Under the pieces are notes generated by a model that was not told where the DNA came from, searched no databases, and worked only from the letters and a program-made list of their open reading frames with translations. The translations under genes and the position numbers were made by a program. A stretch of 32,879 nt of DNA, from NCBI RefSeq assembly GCF_047920995.1, contig NZ_JBLRWZ010000029.1, forward strand, positions 1 to 32,879, read 5' to 3'. This stretch comes from Aliidiomarina sp047920995 (lineage in GTDB: Bacteria; Pseudomonadota; Gammaproteobacteria; Enterobacterales; Alteromonadaceae). Below, one piece after another: positions 8,729-17,129 of the stretch (position 1 is its first letter; each line of letters opens with the position of its first letter).

Positions 8729-9928
8729 ATGACAGCAAACTACCAAGGTTTAGTGGAAAAAATTAAGCAGTGGGGCCGCGAACTGGGTTTCCAGCAAGTG
8801 GGCATTAGCGATCTCGATTTATCGAAACATGAAAAATCCTTACAAGAGTGGCTAGATAAGCAATATCACGGCGAAATGGATTACATGGAACGGCATGGCA
8901 TGCTGCGTGCTCGGCCTGCTGAACTGCATCCAGGCAGTGTGCGGGCAATTTGTGTGCGCATGAATTACTTACCCGAAGGCGCCCGTTTTGCCGAGGTGCT
9001 AAAACAGCCACAACTCGGGTTTGTAAGCCGCTATGCGTTGGGCCGTGATTATCACAAGGTATTACGCAAGCGCTTAAAACAACTGGGCGATAAAATTAGT
9101 GCCCACGTGGCAGAGCATCAAGCAGAGTATGGCCTTACTGCTGATTTTCGCCCTTTTGTAGATTCTGCCCCTATTCTTGAGCGCCCTTTGGCAGAAAAAG
9201 CAGGGTTAGGCTGGACCGGCAAACACACCCTCTTATTGAATGCAGAAGATGGTTCGTGGTTCTTTTTAGGGGAGTTGTTGATTAACTTACCACTGCCAGT
9301 AGATCAACCGCAGCCTGAACAATGCGGAACCTGTACCGCCTGCATTACGATTTGCCCAACCCAAGCTATTGTTGAGCCCTATGTGGTAGATGGAAGGCGC
9401 TGTATTAGTTACCTCACCATTGAATATGGCGGGATTATTCCTGAAGAATTCCGCAAACCGATGGGCAATCGTATTTATGGCTGTGATGATTGCCAATTAG
9501 TATGCCCGTGGAACCGTTATGCTACCCCAACGCCGGAAAATGATTTTCTCCCCCGACACAAGCTGCATACGCCTGAGCTTTTGGATTTATGGAGTTGGTC
9601 AGAAAGCGAGTTTCTAAAACACACCGAAGGCTCGCCTATTCGCCGCATCGGCTATGAACGCTGGCAACGTAACTTAGCGATAGCACTGGGCAATGCATTG
9701 GCTCATGTAAGTGCGGAGCACAACGCCGAAGCAACAAACGCAATCATCACGGCATTAAACAACCGCCGCCGCAGCACTACCGAACTAATTGCCGTGCACA
9801 TTGATTGGGCGCTAGAGCAAGTAAGCACGAATGTTCAAGGCAGCAGTGTTCAAGGCAAAAACGCATCACAGCGGCAAAACCAGCGCTTGGTGCGGGTAGT
9901 TGAGAAAGGGTTACCCCGTGATGCTTAA
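8729..9928 (+). CDS. queG: Epoxyqueuosine reductase QueG
   Basis: 399 residues. It reduces epoxyqueuosine to queuosine in the wobble position of GUN tRNAs using cobalamin and two [4Fe-4S] clusters. The N-terminal half has the cobalamin-binding core with FVDSAPILER (about 143-152, containing the catalytic Asp) and LGWTGKHTLLLN. The first ferredoxin-like motif is CGTCTACITICP (Cys 199, 202, 205, 209); the second is CDDCQLVCPWN (Cys 252, 255, 259), with Cys 225 also available. The C-terminus is a HEAT-like helical region. ATG has a modest GAG five bases upstream. Its stop codon interlocks with the yheV stop on the other strand. Confidence 0.97.
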   Translation: MTANYQGLVEKIKQWGRELGFQQVGISDLDLSKHEKSLQEWLDKQYHGEMDYMERHGMLRARPAELHPGSVRAICVRMNYLPEGARFAEVLKQPQLGFVSRYALGRDYHKVLRKRLKQLGDKISAHVAEHQAEYGLTADFRPFVDSAPILERPLAEKAGLGWTGKHTLLLNAEDGSWFFLGELLINLPLPVDQPQPEQCGTCTACITICPTQAIVEPYVVDGRRCISYLTIEYGGIIPEEFRKPMGNRIYGCDDCQLVCPWNRYATPTPENDFLPRHKLHTPELLDLWSWSESEFLKHTEGSPIRRIGYERWQRNLAIALGNALAHVSAEHNAEATNAIITALNNRRRSTTELIAVHIDWALEQVSTNVQGSSVQGKNASQRQNQRLVRVVEKGLPRDA

Positions 9929-10140
9929 GGTTTGAATACCCCAATTACTTGATCACGGCTTACATTCGAGCTTTTTTTGCCGCTATCATCTTTCTGCATA
10001 TCGGCTTCACTCATGGTGTAATCGCATTCAACGCAAGTTACATGCTCTTGCTCATCTTCGATATACACCATCATCGAATCCGTTGCTTTGCAATGCGGGC
10101 ATACCGCCCCAGAAATAAACCGCTTACGTGTGCGTGCCAT
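9925..10140 (-). CDS. yheV: YheV-family putative zinc-ribbon protein
   Basis: 71 residues from the ATG at 10138-10140, preceded by TAGGAAA at good spacing. A longer in-frame start upstream adds 18 residues with no family resemblance and is rejected. The protein starts MARTRKRFISGAVCPHCKA and has two CxxC pairs (CPHC, CVEC), so it is probably a small zinc ribbon. The C-terminal DQVIGVFKP closely resembles E. coli YheV (DEQVIGIFHP). The function is not established. In E. coli yheV lies beside the kefB potassium efflux genes and near yheS; here it diverges directly from yheS with no kef genes between. Confidence 0.88.
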   Translation of the reverse strand: MARTRKRFISGAVCPHCKATDSMMVYIEDEQEHVTCVECDYTMSEADMQKDDSGKKSSNVSRDQVIGVFKP

Positions 10141-10241
10141 ACATTTTCCTATTTGGGTGCGAGCGCTATTCTCAGGTATCATAAGCGCCCTCATGGGTTG
10201 AACCAGAAATACTCAGCAATACTTGGAGCTTATCCGCAGTT

Positions 10242-12167
10242 ATGATTCAAGCCGACAACTTAAGCCTTATTCGTGGTGGCCATCAGCTATTAAAGGCAGC
10301 ACAGTTTAGCATTTTCCCTGGCCAACGAGTAGGCTTGGTAGGCGCCAATGGCGCTGGTAAATCATCTTTGTTCGCGTTATTACGCGGTGAAATCAAAGAA
10401 GATGATGGCCAACTGCATGTGCCCAACGGTTGGCGCATGGCCAGTGTAGCGCAAGAAACCCCTGCGCTCGATACGCCTGCTCGTGCCTACGTAATTTCCG
10501 GTGATGCTGAGTATACGGCGATTCGCCAACAATTGGATGAGGCTGAAGCAAAAGGTGATGGTAATGCGATTGCGGTGCTGCATGGCAAACTAGATACCAT
10601 TGGTGGCTATCAGATTTCTGCTCGGGCGGCCACGCTAATGGCGGGCTTAGGCTTTAGCCAAGCGCAACTGGATGCACCGGTAAAAAGTTTCTCAGGTGGT
10701 TGGCGGATGCGGTTGAATTTAGCGCAAGTACTCATTGCCCGCGCCGATCTGCTATTGCTAGATGAGCCCACCAATCACCTGGATTTAGATGCCATTGTTT
10801 GGTTAGAAAGCTGGTTGAAACGCTTTGAGGGCACGGTAATCGTAATCTCCCATGATCGCGAATTTTTGGATGGTGTAGTAAATAATATTATCCATATCGA
10901 GCGCCAAACCACCCAATGCTATAGCGGTGATTATAGTAGCTTTCAGCGCCAGCGCAGTGAGCGCCGAGCGCAGCAAGCGCAACAGTATGCAAAAGAGCAG
11001 CAGCAACGCGCGCATCTACAAAGTTTCGTTGATCGTTTTCGCGCCCAAGCAACCAAAGCTCGCCAAGCACAAAGCCGCTTAAAGGCATTAGAGCGGCTTA
11101 CCGCAACGGCGCCACTGGGTGATGAAGAACCCTTTGATTTGCATTTTCCAGAACCCAGCAAACTACCTAACCCTCTTATTCAACTCGATGATATTCAAGC
11201 GGGCTACAGCAGTGCGGGTGAACAAACTATTATTCTGCAGAAAGTGCATTTAAATTTAGTGCCCGGTAGCCGTATCGGTTTGCTTGGCCGCAACGGTGCT
11301 GGTAAATCAACCTTAATGAAAATGCTGGCTGGTGAGTTGCCACCCCAACATGGATTACGCCAAGTAAGCCCAGGGTTAGTAATCGGGTACTTCGCCCAGC
11401 ACCAGTTAGATACCTTGAGTTTGCAAGACAACCCGGTTACCCATTTGTATCGCATCGATCCAAAAGCTTCTGAGCAAAGCTTACGCGATTATTTGGGCCG
11501 CTTCGGTTTCACCGGTGATCGCGCTTATGCGCCCGTAGGCCCTTTTTCTGGTGGTGAAAAAGCACGCTTAGTATTGGCCTTATTGATTTATCAAAAACCG
11601 AATTTATTACTCCTAGATGAGCCTACTAACCATCTCGATTTGGATATGCGCGAAGCGCTGATTCAAGCGCTACAAGAATTCAGTGGGGCCATGGTAATTG
11701 TTTCGCATGATCGGCACTTCTTGCGAGCCACCGTGGATGATTATTATTTGGTAGCGCACCATCAAGTAGATGCCTTTAAAGGTGATTTAGATGATTACTC
11801 GCGCTGGTTAGAAGAGCAAGCCGCGCTGATCAAGGCAGAGCTGCGGGATAATAACAGCAACGAGAGCAGTGCCAATAATGCCGATTCACTGCAAAATCGC
11901 AAAGCCCAGCGCCAAGCCGCCGCGCAACAGCGCCAGCAGCTTAAGCCGTTGCGAGATAAGCTGAAGAAAACTGAAGCCGCGATGGAAAAAGCAGAAGCGC
12001 GAATGCATAAAATTGAAAACGAGCTGCTTGATACCGATTTGTACCAAAGCGAAAATAAAGAACGCTTGGCCAAGGTTCTGCAAGAACAGGCGCAACTGAA
12101 ATCTGCACAAGAGCAACTCGAGCTAGATTGGTTCGAACTCAGCGAACAACTGCAAGATAGCGAATAA
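10242..12167 (+). CDS. yheS: ABC-F family ATPase YheS
   Basis: 641 residues. ABC-F proteins have two fused ATPase domains and no membrane part, and act on the ribosome E-site rather than in transport. Walker A1 GANGAGKS (34-41), signature FSGGWRMR and Walker B LLLLDEPTNHLD form the first cassette. A charged Arg/Gln-rich linker follows. The second cassette has GRNGAGKS (about 349-356), FSGGEKAR and a second LLLLDEPTNHLD. The C-terminus (about 530-640) is a long coiled coil. The start MIQADNLSLIRGG aligns with E. coli YheS, although its Shine-Dalgarno is weak and distant. A strong terminator follows immediately. Confidence 0.94.
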   Translation: MIQADNLSLIRGGHQLLKAAQFSIFPGQRVGLVGANGAGKSSLFALLRGEIKEDDGQLHVPNGWRMASVAQETPALDTPARAYVISGDAEYTAIRQQLDEAEAKGDGNAIAVLHGKLDTIGGYQISARAATLMAGLGFSQAQLDAPVKSFSGGWRMRLNLAQVLIARADLLLLDEPTNHLDLDAIVWLESWLKRFEGTVIVISHDREFLDGVVNNIIHIERQTTQCYSGDYSSFQRQRSERRAQQAQQYAKEQQQRAHLQSFVDRFRAQATKARQAQSRLKALERLTATAPLGDEEPFDLHFPEPSKLPNPLIQLDDIQAGYSSAGEQTIILQKVHLNLVPGSRIGLLGRNGAGKSTLMKMLAGELPPQHGLRQVSPGLVIGYFAQHQLDTLSLQDNPVTHLYRIDPKASEQSLRDYLGRFGFTGDRAYAPVGPFSGGEKARLVLALLIYQKPNLLLLDEPTNHLDLDMREALIQALQEFSGAMVIVSHDRHFLRATVDDYYLVAHHQVDAFKGDLDDYSRWLEEQAALIKAELRDNNSNESSANNADSLQNRKAQRQAAAQQRQQLKPLRDKLKKTEAAMEKAEARMHKIENELLDTDLYQSENKERLAKVLQEQAQLKSAQEQLELDWFELSEQLQDSE

Positions 12168-12206
12168 AAAACCGCGGGAGCACTGCATGTGTTCCAGCGG
12201 TTTTTT
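12166..12206. terminator. Bidirectional intrinsic terminator after yheS
   Basis: It begins inside the yheS stop codon. An A-run and ACCGCGGGAGCAC (12171-12183) face GTGTTCCAGCGGT (12189-12201), which then runs into T6 (12201-12206). The arms pair nearly perfectly apart from one G/T mismatch and one wobble. A-run plus T-run allow termination from both directions, so it may also stop minus-strand transcripts from the M16 peptidase gene. Confidence 0.88.
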
Positions 12207-12303
12207 GCTATGCAGATGGCATAGTTAACTACTATGCTTGCCTGCTCCTATAAGGAAGTGCTTACCCAAAGCGCTGCGCTAGCAACGCTATATTCGCAAG
12301 ATC

Positions 12304-15213
12304 TTAGTTTGTAGCTTGCGCTGCGCTCCAAGCAGATAAATCATTAATAAGGGTAGCACCCTCGAGCACCCCAAACTCTTCCTCAGCAAACTTAGAACCA
12401 CGCATTTGAATTAACACACGCGCTCCCCCACCATCAAGAATCATGCTCTGGTAAAAGCGCTGTACGTCTAGCAAAGTTATACCGCGCAATGCATCAGCTA
12501 ATTGCTCTTGGCTATTAAATTCATAGCGCTCATTTGCCCAATCACCACTATAACGGCCAGCTTCTTGCGCCAAGGTTGACGGTGGCTGTAACAAATCGGT
12601 TAGTACACTGGTACGCACTTGCGCAAATTCTTCTTCCGTTAAGTTACTAATGCGTTCTGCATAATCTATGCGGAACTGCTCGAAGCGCTCCAGTAGGTAT
12701 GCAGGGCCTTGCACTGGACTTTGAATGTAAAAACCTACGCCCGAATAATCATCAAGATTAATGCGTGTAACCCCAACTGCATAACCAAGTTGATCTTCGG
12801 TACGCAGTTCGGTAAAGAAGCGATTATGCATCATTTCTTCGAGCATCATTACGTGCGCCCGCTGTAAAGTGGTTTTCTCAGGGCTTAACCAAACATCAAG
12901 AATTGCTGTATCTTCCAGGGTTAGGTTATCGTTCCAAGTTAAACGCAACTGTGCAGTTGGTTCTACAATGGGAGCTCGGGCATATTCCACCGTTGCATCC
13001 ACACCCACTTGCTCTGCTACTCGTTGTGCTAATGCAATCGCATCGGCATCACTGTAATTACCAAAGGCAAAAGCTCGCACCAAATTACCAACTAATAGGC
13101 TATCACGCAGTTCCAATAGCACATCTTGGTTTACTTCATTTAGCGCGGCGAGCTGTTCTTGATAGCCAGCCGTTGGTAAGCGCATAATTTGGTTAAACGC
13201 CGGAAATAGCTGCTGTACGGGGAACTGCAGGCGCTGATTTTGAATGCTACGGCGTAATCTATCTACCGATTGTGCAATCGCATTCGGCGATGGTTCAAAC
13301 CCTGCGAAGCTATTAAGTACTCGCTCCGCTAACTGCCCTTGCTTATCATTAAAACCACTTAGCCGGAGGGTTAAGCCGTTATTTGCTGATAAACGAAAGC
13401 CAGTACCAGCAATCGAAGCCTCGCGCGCTAACGCTTGCTGCGATAAATTAAAGGTATCCATTAACACCTGCAGCGCCACCCGCTCTTCTAAGGTAAGCGC
13501 AAACGTAGGCTGGAACATTTGTACTGTTACTTCAGCACGTGGCTCAGCAAAACGATCACTGCGCTTTAACCACACCGAAACACCATTTTCATTGAAAATT
13601 TGCTGCGGTTTACCATGCACCGGTTCGGCAACCAACGATAAATCCTCTGGGAATAAGGTATTTGCTGAAGGCAGAGTAACGATGTAATCACTCGCCGCAG
13701 TTTGCCAGTTGGCATAATCTTCCGCGCTAATCGGATCTACACGGTAATTGCCATCGAAAAAGTACATTTCTTGATCGGTTTCTTCTTGCGGAGAAACAAA
13801 CCATACCCGCAAGTTGTCGGTGGTTAATTGCGCCAGCACCCGATCTACCTTGGCAGGATTATATTCTTCTAACCGATACGCGTGATCAATCACATGATTG
13901 AATGGATAATACAGCAGGTTCGCTGCTAACGACGTAGCGTAATTAAACGCACCCGTGCGGCGCAAGAAGGTGAACTCGTTGTGCAGAACCGTGGCGAGTT
14001 CTTCATGGTAGGCTTTATCAATGCCCTGCTCACGAATTTGTGCAATGTAGCTCAACAATACGCCTACGATGGTATCGCGATGTTGCATGCCTGCTTCGGT
14101 TAAAGTTACCGCAATTTGAAAGCGGCCAGCATTGCCATAGGCATTTGCGCTAGCACCGGCACCTAAGCCTTCAATCCAGCCAAGTTCGCGGAACAGTGCC
14201 GCAGGTGTGCCTGGCATTTCCGAGTTAATCAAATGCGCAACTAAACGATTCGGTTGGGCTAAATAATCTTCCATATTGTTCTCGATGGTAAAATCGAGCA
14301 TTACCTGGCGCATTTCCATTTGCGGCTGGTAGTAAATTTTTTGCTGTAGTTGTTCTGCGGTAGCTGCCGGCACATCAATACTTGGCACTTCTGCATTATG
14401 ATTTGGAATATCCGCAAAGGCTTCACGAGCAAGTAGCTCAAGCTCATCTAATGAACGATTACTTACAATACTCGCGGTCATTAAATTAGCAGAGTAATAG
14501 CGCTCATAAAACGCCAGCATTTCATCGTGTAACTTGCTGCCTTCTTTATCTGAAAGCGTTTCATTGTTACCAATCCGGAAGCGCGCAATAGGATGCTCTG
14601 GGTTCAGCAAAATATTATTCAAGGCAAATAAGATAAAGCCATCTGAAGCTCTGCGCATGCTCCACTCAGAATCTACCGCATTTACTTCTTTTTCTGCATA
14701 TTCAGGGTAAAACTTCGGTGCTTTAAAGAAATCAGCGAATCGATCTAAAGCTTCTGGCAACGCATCATTGTTCACTTCAAGCATGTAATTGGTGTGATCA
14801 TCCGCAGTATAAGCATTGTGCATACCACCATGCTGCGCCATGAATTCACCATATTCATCAGGGTCTGGGTACTTCTCTGTACCCAAGAACAACATATGCT
14901 CAAGATAGTGCGCCAACCCTAGCTGCTCATCGGGATTTTGCATGCTGCCCACGGCTACCGCCAGTGCGGCGCCTGATTTCTCAGCTTGGGCATCGCTTAC
15001 CAATACGATACGAATGCCGTTCTCAAGCTCTAAAGCACGGTATTCACGGCTATCGTTGGGGCTAATAAATACGTGTAGTGGATCTACAGTTTCGGCCTCG
15101 GGTACTGGCGAAGGCTGACAGCCTGCCAGTAGCACACCTGCCGTTAGCACGAGCGCTACTGCTCGTATGGTTTTGGTGGCAGCAATCGCTGCTTTTAGCG
15201 TAAACATAGGCAT
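12304..15213 (-). CDS. ptrA: M16 (pitrilysin/insulinase) zinc peptidase, lipoprotein
   Basis: 969 residues, close to E. coli protease III (PtrA), so the symbol is given by similarity. The inverted zinc motif HYLEH (His102, Glu105, His106) is followed 77 residues later by the third ligand Glu183 in AVDSE, matching pitrilysin spacing. Four M16 subdomains fit the length. Unlike soluble periplasmic PtrA, the N-terminus has a lipobox (VLLAGC, Cys32), so the enzyme is probably membrane-anchored. The second in-frame ATG (15205-15207) has ACAGG at proper distance, whereas the first ATG abuts it, so the true start is probably the later one. Likely role: degradation of peptides and small proteins in the periplasm. 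Confidence 0.9.
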   Translation of the reverse strand: MPMFTLKAAIAATKTIRAVALVLTAGVLLAGCQPSPVPEAETVDPLHVFISPNDSREYRALELENGIRIVLVSDAQAEKSGAALAVAVGSMQNPDEQLGLAHYLEHMLFLGTEKYPDPDEYGEFMAQHGGMHNAYTADDHTNYMLEVNNDALPEALDRFADFFKAPKFYPEYAEKEVNAVDSEWSMRRASDGFILFALNNILLNPEHPIARFRIGNNETLSDKEGSKLHDEMLAFYERYYSANLMTASIVSNRSLDELELLAREAFADIPNHNAEVPSIDVPAATAEQLQQKIYYQPQMEMRQVMLDFTIENNMEDYLAQPNRLVAHLINSEMPGTPAALFRELGWIEGLGAGASANAYGNAGRFQIAVTLTEAGMQHRDTIVGVLLSYIAQIREQGIDKAYHEELATVLHNEFTFLRRTGAFNYATSLAANLLYYPFNHVIDHAYRLEEYNPAKVDRVLAQLTTDNLRVWFVSPQEETDQEMYFFDGNYRVDPISAEDYANWQTAASDYIVTLPSANTLFPEDLSLVAEPVHGKPQQIFNENGVSVWLKRSDRFAEPRAEVTVQMFQPTFALTLEERVALQVLMDTFNLSQQALAREASIAGTGFRLSANNGLTLRLSGFNDKQGQLAERVLNSFAGFEPSPNAIAQSVDRLRRSIQNQRLQFPVQQLFPAFNQIMRLPTAGYQEQLAALNEVNQDVLLELRDSLLVGNLVRAFAFGNYSDADAIALAQRVAEQVGVDATVEYARAPIVEPTAQLRLTWNDNLTLEDTAILDVWLSPEKTTLQRAHVMMLEEMMHNRFFTELRTEDQLGYAVGVTRINLDDYSGVGFYIQSPVQGPAYLLERFEQFRIDYAERISNLTEEEFAQVRTSVLTDLLQPPSTLAQEAGRYSGDWANERYEFNSQEQLADALRGITLLDVQRFYQSMILDGGGARVLIQMRGSKFAEEEFGVLEGATLINDLSAWSAAQATN

Positions 15214-15307
15214 CCTGTTGTGGTGGTGGTAATAATTACTTACTTTAATTGCTATTATTTGTTGTGAAGTAGCTATTATTCTCGTCTAAACTACATCGCG
15301 CAATGCA

Positions 15308-15336
15308 TTGGCAGCATTATGTGTGGTTTATTTGTA
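15308..15336 (+). promoter_or_regulatory. Candidate promoter for yheU
   Basis: TTGGCA (15308-15313) is a good -35; at 17 nt the -10 is TTTGTA, which is weak. The 148-bp gap between ptrA and yheU is AT-rich and must also carry the ptrA promoter, for which I see no clear boxes. Confidence 0.3.
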
Positions 15337-15361
15337 ACTGAATGTTAAAAAAAGGTGAGAA

Positions 15362-15574
15362 ATGGAAATCCCATACCGAGAAATCGAGCCAGATACGCTT
15401 ACTCAGTTAATTGAGTTCTATGTGTTACGGGAAGGAACCGATTATGGCGAAGTAGAAAAAAGCTTAGCCGACAAAGTGCAGGATGTACGCCGGCAACTAG
15501 AAAATGGCGATGCAAAAGTTGTGTATTCAGAGCTACATGAATCGGTAAATATCGTTACTCGCAACGAGTTTTAA
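15362..15574 (+). CDS. yheU: UPF0270 family protein YheU
   Basis: 70 residues with the family opening MEIPYREIEPDTLTQLIEFYVLREGTDYG and a C-terminal segment KVVYSELHESVNIV, matching UPF0270/YheU in length and pattern. The function is not known. The ATG follows a strong AAAGGTGAGAA ribosome site. In E. coli yheU sits close to yheS, yheT and prkB; here the M16 peptidase gene lies between yheS and yheU, and yheT is not present. The gene converges on cysQ across a 61-bp gap. Confidence 0.92.
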   Translation: MEIPYREIEPDTLTQLIEFYVLREGTDYGEVEKSLADKVQDVRRQLENGDAKVVYSELHESVNIVTRNEF

Positions 15575-15601
15575 TTGCCGTAAAGCGCTAATGAGAAAGA
15601 A

Positions 15602-15628
15602 TGAGCAATAGTGAGCAATAGTGAGCAA
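15602..15628. repeat. Short tandem repeat, unit TGAGCAATAG, 2.7 copies
   Basis: Between the convergent ends of yheU and cysQ, TGAGCAATAG occurs at 15602-15611 and 15612-15621, and a partial copy TGAGCAA at 15622-15628. The copies are identical. It lies outside coding sequence. No terminator hairpin is visible in this gap. Confidence 0.9.
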
Positions 15629-15635
15629 AAAACCT

Positions 15636-16451
15636 CTACTTTAGCGGTGCCGGAAACACGCGGCGCCAATCAACAGCAGGATCGCCTAACACTATAAAAT
15701 CCGGATTGCCGGTATCCGCAGTTTGGTTGTATCCCAAGGGTTGGAAATGCACATCAACCAATTGCCCGCCGGCCTCTTTCACTAATACTTCAGCAGCGCC
15801 TGTATCCCATTCTCCGGTTGGCCCGATGCGAAGAAAAACATCGGCACTACCCTCAGCCACTAGCGCGGATTTCAATGCGCAACTGCCGGTATGAATAATC
15901 TCTAATGGTTGCACCGAATCATATCGGCTGAGTATGCGCGCCTCTGGTTGGCGCCTACTTAAGGCTACTACAAGCGGATCTGTTTGCGGGTTGCGCAGTT
16001 GCCGAACGTGGATTTGCTCCACCTTATTTGCCGCTACGCGAAAAGCGCCTGCTTGATGAACCGCATAATACAATTTATTTTCGGTGGGCCAAGCAATCAT
16101 TCCTAGCACTGGCATGCCGTTCTCGATAAGCGCAATACTTACCGCAAAATCACCACTACCCGCTACAAATTCTTGTGTGCCATCCAATGGATCCACCAGC
16201 CAATAGCGTTGCCAATTACGGCGAACTTGCCAAGGCTGAATCGCTTCTTCAGAGAGTACTGGCAAATCGGGGGTAAGCTTTTGCAAGCGCTTTACCAACA
16301 AATCGCTGGCTGCATAATCAGCAGAAGTTACCGGTGAATCATCTATTTTTGCGAAAGTAGTAAAATCGCCCTGCTCATACTCTTGCAACAATAGGGCAGC
16401 AGTTTCCAACGCGATATCGCTAAGTGGGCTGATGAGATCGCTGTAATTCAT
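15636..16451 (-). CDS. cysQ: 3'(2'),5'-bisphosphate nucleotidase CysQ
   Basis: 271 residues. It hydrolyses 3'-phosphoadenosine 5'-phosphate (PAP), the by-product of sulfate assimilation, to AMP. It belongs to the Li-sensitive inositol-monophosphatase fold. Metal-binding motifs are visible in order: DDSPVTSAD (37-45), LSEE (66-69), DPLDGTQEF (87-95) and the C-terminal EWDTGAAEVLVKEAGG. The ATG is preceded by a strong GGGGG ribosome site. It lies 10 bp after nudE on the same strand, so the two form an operon; the nudE-cysQ pairing is common in gammaproteobacteria. Confidence 0.95.
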   Translation of the reverse strand: MNYSDLISPLSDIALETAALLLQEYEQGDFTTFAKIDDSPVTSADYAASDLLVKRLQKLTPDLPVLSEEAIQPWQVRRNWQRYWLVDPLDGTQEFVAGSGDFAVSIALIENGMPVLGMIAWPTENKLYYAVHQAGAFRVAANKVEQIHVRQLRNPQTDPLVVALSRRQPEARILSRYDSVQPLEIIHTGSCALKSALVAEGSADVFLRIGPTGEWDTGAAEVLVKEAGGQLVDVHFQPLGYNQTADTGNPDFIVLGDPAVDWRRVFPAPLK

Positions 16452-16461
16452 AATTGCCCCC

Positions 16462-17064
16462 TTATCGAACTGTTGCCGAAGTTGCAGCTGCAGCAGATTT
16501 TTTCCGTTGTAGCCACCGCTGCATCAGCAGTAATGCCGCCACACTGCGCGCTTCGGTAAAATCATCTTGCGCTAACAATTCATCGATTTTACTAACCGAC
16601 CAAGGCACAATTTCGAGAGGCTCAGGTTCATCTCCCGCAAGCTTTTCTGCGTAGAGGTTTTCACCAATAAAGAGGGTCATGCTGGCTGAGAAAAAAGCGG
16701 GCGCCATAGATACTGATTTCAATTCGATAAGCTCGTGCGCACCGTAACCAATTTCTTCCTTTAGCTCGCGAACAGCTGCTTCTTGAGCGGTTTCGCCTGG
16801 ATCAATTAAGCCCTTAGGAAACCCTAACTGATAGTTATGCAGACCGGCAGCGTATTCGCGCACCAGTAACATGGTGTTATCATCTAGCATAGGAACCACT
16901 AATACCGAGCCACGCCCGCTGCCTTGCATGCGTTCATACTGGCGTAATTCACCATTGCTAAACTTTAAATCAATTGCTTCAATGCGAAGCAGCCTACTTT
17001 TCGCTACAATCTTTCGCGAAAGGATAGTGGGAACTTGCTTTTCTTGCAGTGGTTTCGATGACAT
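16462..17064 (-). CDS. nudE: ADP compounds hydrolase NudE (Nudix)
   Basis: 200 residues. It is a Nudix hydrolase acting on ADP-ribose, Ap3A and NADH-type ADP compounds. A full Nudix box, GX5EX7REUXEEXGU, occupies residues 85-107 (G85, E91, R99-E100, E103-E104, G106). The N-terminal region with RQYERM and the YQLGFPKG lead-in resemble NudE. The ATG lies at 17062-17064, 65 bp from the divergent yrfG start. In E. coli nudE also neighbours yrfG, with igaA between them; igaA is absent here. Confidence 0.93.
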   Translation of the reverse strand: MSSKPLQEKQVPTILSRKIVAKSRLLRIEAIDLKFSNGELRQYERMQGSGRGSVLVVPMLDDNTMLLVREYAAGLHNYQLGFPKGLIDPGETAQEAAVRELKEEIGYGAHELIELKSVSMAPAFFSASMTLFIGENLYAEKLAGDEPEPLEIVPWSVSKIDELLAQDDFTEARSVAALLLMQRWLQRKKSAAAATSATVR

Positions 17065-17129
17065 GCAGATACCAAAAGTTACGTTCTAACACCCTAACCA
17101 TACTACGAACTTATAAACGGGGAAAGCCC

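Noticed and set aside
10141..10194. Upstream extension of yheV by 18 codons
   Set aside because: The extra residues do not resemble the family, and the ATG at 10138-10140 has the proper ribosome site and aligns with E. coli YheV.
15602..15628. Possible CRISPR-like repeat
   Set aside because: The copies are directly adjacent with no spacers and far too short.
17049..17129. Longer start for yrfG
   Set aside because: It would overlap the nudE start on the other strand and add 27 residues with no homology; the ATG at 17130 has GGGGAAAG upstream.
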